A program made the position numbers and the translations under genes. A DNA stretch of 8,235 bases. Source: Cryomorphaceae bacterium. Lineage in GTDB: Bacteria > Bacteroidota > Bacteroidia > Flavobacteriales_D > Crocinitomicaceae. Shown piece by piece: positions 6,488 to 8,235 of the stretch. The notes under the pieces are model-generated. The model saw only the letters and a list, made by a program, of their open reading frames with translations, ran no database searches and was not told where the DNA came from. The DNA lies in contig JAIXRD010000204.1 in NCBI GenBank assembly GCA_027485365.1, positions 1 through 8,235 of the forward strand, given 5' to 3'. Within the stretch, counting starts at the first letter, position 1; each line of letters starts with the position of its first letter.

Positions 6488-7824
6488 TTTTTGATATCCG
6501 TTAGTATATTGATTACTTCCCTATATCCTGTTTCTACGGCACCATGAACCGTTTGATGATGCCCATTGGTATTCATTGCTTCACCCGCAAAATATAGTTT
6601 TTCACTTAGTGCTTGACTCGCAATTTTCCGAGCGTCTCCCATGCCTATGGTGCTATAAGAGTATGCTCCTTTTATGTAAGGATTGGTTGTCCAGTTTTCA
6701 ACATGTGACGCGATAAAGGATGCTGATGCTTGACCATTATACATGATGTCTAATTCTTGTATTAATGCGTTTGTTATCGCTGCGTCACTTCCTAATGATG
6801 TTAAATATTCGGCTTGTTCACCCATGATAAATGCAAGCAATATGTTATCGTTTTGTGCTTTACCTATACTGTCATCGGCATAAGCAGCACACACTGACCC
6901 ACCAATGATATTTTGATCAAAGAATTTATTGCTAAATTTTAAAAACACCTTCATCCCTGCATCCATACCTATTTTTGCGAATGCAGCTGTTTTTTCATCA
7001 GGTAATGCGGGGGTAAATTGAATGTCAGCCGATTTTAGAATGGGTATTGGAACAGTAATAATTACTTTATCTGCGTTGAATGTATTGTTATTACTGTCAG
7101 TAATTAGAATGGTTGATTGCGAATAATCAATTTTAGACACAACTGTATTGAGTAAGATATAGTCCTTTACTTGATTTGCAATTTGGGTATCGATTAAATC
7201 GAAAAAAGTTTCTTCAAATTTAAAATCATCATCTCCAGCACTCCAATGTTCTTCGTCTTTATTATTCCCAAATACAGAAAGTCGAGAAGCTGCCGCACCT
7301 TGGTCTCCAGCAATGTTTTCAACAATGTATTTATATTCATTACCCAATCCACTTTGCAAGGCATAGTCTTCGAACGAAATATCGGGTAAATCATCGCCTT
7401 CAAAAATATCAGTTTCTTGTGGTAAGGAATTTACCAACTGATTATTAAACCAAAATTTGGTTTCACTATCATCGAGGGTGATGTTAGTTTTTGACTTTTT
7501 GATTAAATCGCCCAATATACTATTTTTCCCATGTAGCCATTGTGCCCCAGTGTCAATCGGAAAATTGGCAAAACCGGTCAGCTTACCAAGTCTTCCACCA
7601 TAGGTGGAAGAAGCTTCCAACAGTTGAAAATCTATTCCTTTTGACTTTAAAATATACGCAGCATATAAACCTGCAGCACCCGCACCAATGATTATAACTT
7701 TCCCGTCATAAGTTACGTCTTCAAATAAGGTTTCTTTTCGGCAAGCAGCGAGTAATGTTGAAGGGATTAAAAGTCCACCTATGGAGATTAACGTTGATTG
7801 TTTTATAAAATGTCGTCTATCCAT
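6484..7824 (-). CDS. Tat-exported, probably lipidated flavin amine oxidase
   Basis: An FAD-dependent amine oxidase of the monoamine/polyamine oxidase superfamily. Such enzymes oxidise an amine to an imine, which hydrolyses to an aldehyde, and reoxidise FAD with O2 to give H2O2. Residues 3-8 (RRHFIK) form a twin-arginine motif, followed by a hydrophobic region and a lipobox LAAC with Cys28, so a folded flavoprotein is probably exported and anchored. The Rossmann motif GAGAAG is at 47-52, the ribose-binding Glu at 70 (LLEAS), GGR at 76-78, GAQWLHG at 93-99, and the C-terminal FAD motif YFAGE with HGAVETGYREV at 411-437. Trp378 (ENWTTNPYIKGAYS) lies where the aromatic substrate cage usually is. 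Length 446 is normal. It is the first gene of the three-gene operon and overlaps the barrel gene by four bases. The substrate cannot be told from sequence; other members of the superfamily oxidise amino acids or desaturate carotenoids. Confidence 0.9.
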   Translation of the reverse strand: MDRRHFIKQSTLISIGGLLIPSTLLAACRKETLFEDVTYDGKVIIIGAGAAGLYAAYILKSKGIDFQLLEASSTYGGRLGKLTGFANFPIDTGAQWLHGKNSILGDLIKKSKTNITLDDSETKFWFNNQLVNSLPQETDIFEGDDLPDISFEDYALQSGLGNEYKYIVENIAGDQGAAASRLSVFGNNKDEEHWSAGDDDFKFEETFFDLIDTQIANQVKDYILLNTVVSKIDYSQSTILITDSNNNTFNADKVIITVPIPILKSADIQFTPALPDEKTAAFAKIGMDAGMKVFLKFSNKFFDQNIIGGSVCAAYADDSIGKAQNDNILLAFIMGEQAEYLTSLGSDAAITNALIQELDIMYNGQASASFIASHVENWTTNPYIKGAYSYSTIGMGDARKIASQALSEKLYFAGEAMNTNGHHQTVHGAVETGYREVINILTDIKK

Positions 7825-7840
7825 TTTTTAAGATTGTTGT

Positions 7841-7848
7841 CAATTATA
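7841..7848 (-). promoter_or_regulatory. Candidate -7 box upstream of the amine oxidase operon
   Basis: The minus-strand octamer TATAATTG differs from the Bacteroidota consensus TAnnTTTG at one position and ends 16 bases before the amine oxidase ATG. No TTG is present about 19 bases upstream. It is the best candidate in the 43 bases between the hairpin element and the gene, but weak on its own. Confidence 0.25.
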
Positions 7849-7867
7849 CGTGTTTTTTAGGGTTTAC

Positions 7868-8001
7868 GCTAATGGTTGGCAGCTATCCGAAGGTAGTTAA
7901 ATTTGAAGCACGACTTATCTCACCACGCCGGGAATGCTTCATATAAGCGCTAAAGCCCCCAATTTCTTGCAGGTGTCATAGGCTGTGCCTTTTCTTATTG
8001 C
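7868..8001 (-). repeat. Structured intergenic element, attC-like long imperfect hairpin
   Basis: About 134 bases whose two ends pair in nested blocks. GC(T)AAT at 7868-7873 pairs with ATTGC at 7997-8001 with one bulged T. GGCAGCTAT at 7878-7886 pairs with 7978-7989 with bulges of one and two bases. AAATT at 7899-7903 pairs with AATTT at 7961-7965, and TGAAGCA at 7904-7910 pairs perfectly with TGCTTCA at 7935-7941. Two outer paired boxes separated by an unpaired spacer, extrahelical bases, a length near 130 and direct contact with the stop codon of the 8001-8235 gene recall an integron attC site. The conserved GTTRRRY/RYYYAAC cores are not present (ATTAGCG at the outer end), so it may instead be another repeat family, a bidirectional terminator or a structured RNA. 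Confidence 0.35.
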
Positions 8002-8235
8002 TATGTTTCATGTTGTCCTACTCTTAAAACTTTTCCGTCCTTGAATTCAATGTCTAATACGTCAGGGTCAATGTTTGCTAAGCCAGGCCTGAACCCAAGA
8101 TAATAACTCCAATGGTCGCTTTGGTCGGTGTTGTTTTCGTCACCCAAAATTTGTCGGACTTGAGATTTGGTCTTTCCGATTAGCATTTCACTTTCAATTA
8201 TGTCTTCAGAAAGTTCGTAACGTGTCTCCTTGTCG
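8001..8235 (-). CDS. Small BamE/SmpA-like-motif protein, 5' end beyond right edge
   Basis: The frame is open from the right window edge to TAG at 8001-8003, giving 77 visible residues. An internal Met (8186) exists, but open protein-like sequence continues upstream of it (RYELSEDIIESE), so the true start is likely outside the window. The segment LIGKTKSQVRQILGDE fits the 'G-x-T-x-x-x-V-x-x-x-LG' motif of small BamE/SmpA-fold proteins, and YYLGFRP, DPDVLDIEF and KDGKVLRV resemble the remaining beta-strands of small Bacteroidota proteins with that motif. Members are often lipoproteins or small envelope proteins, but the N-terminus that would show a signal peptide is not visible. Function unknown. 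The stop codon touches the hairpin element at 7868-8001. Confidence 0.6.
   Translation of the reverse strand, partial: DKETRYELSEDIIESEMLIGKTKSQVRQILGDENNTDQSDHWSYYLGFRPGLANIDPDVLDIEFKDGKVLRVGQHET

Noticed and set aside
7825..8000. tRNA or other known RNA gene in the spacer upstream of the amine oxidase
   Set aside because: No cloverleaf, T-loop or anticodon arm pattern was found; the pairing blocks give one long hairpin instead.

Overview
The window looks like chromosomal DNA from a member of the Bacteroidota, most likely a flavobacterium-like lineage. The supports are a C-terminal type IX secretion (T9SS) sorting domain, signal peptides ending in the '...AQ' style common in that phylum, AT-rich leaders without clear Shine-Dalgarno sequences, and -7 boxes of the TAnnTTTG type. 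Nearly all genes lie on the minus strand.

Layout from left to right. (1) 1-1595, minus: the N-terminal 531 codons of a P2-like cation-transporting P-type ATPase, cut off by the left edge. (2) 1628-1807, plus: a short open stretch with no start codon, ending on a stop that interlocks with the stop of the next gene. It looks like the 3' remnant of a lost gene. (3) 1804-2535, minus: 23S rRNA pseudouridine synthase RluF. (4) 2656-3432, minus: an unrecognised secreted protein with five cysteines in the mature chain. (5) 3538-7824, minus: three genes joined by overlapping stop/start codons. In transcription order they encode a Tat-exported, lipobox-bearing flavin amine oxidase, a small probable outer-membrane beta-barrel protein, and a 757-residue T9SS cargo with a LamG domain and a six-repeat Kelch-like propeller. 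(6) 7868-8001: an intergenic element that can fold into a long imperfect hairpin with bulged bases, resembling an integron attC site in shape but not in core sequence. (7) 8001-8235, minus: the 3' end of a small protein with a BamE/SmpA-like motif, cut by the right edge.

The ATPase and RluF are housekeeping-type genes. The central operon is the most distinctive part: every product carries an export signal, so the set plausibly forms an envelope or surface module in which an amine-oxidising flavoenzyme, a barrel protein and a secreted adhesin- or glycan-binding-like propeller are made together. That functional link is inferred from gene order and translational coupling only. The hairpin element directly upstream of the operon, abutting the stop codon of the BamE-like gene, raises the possibility of cassette-like insertion. 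No integrase or transposase is visible in the window.
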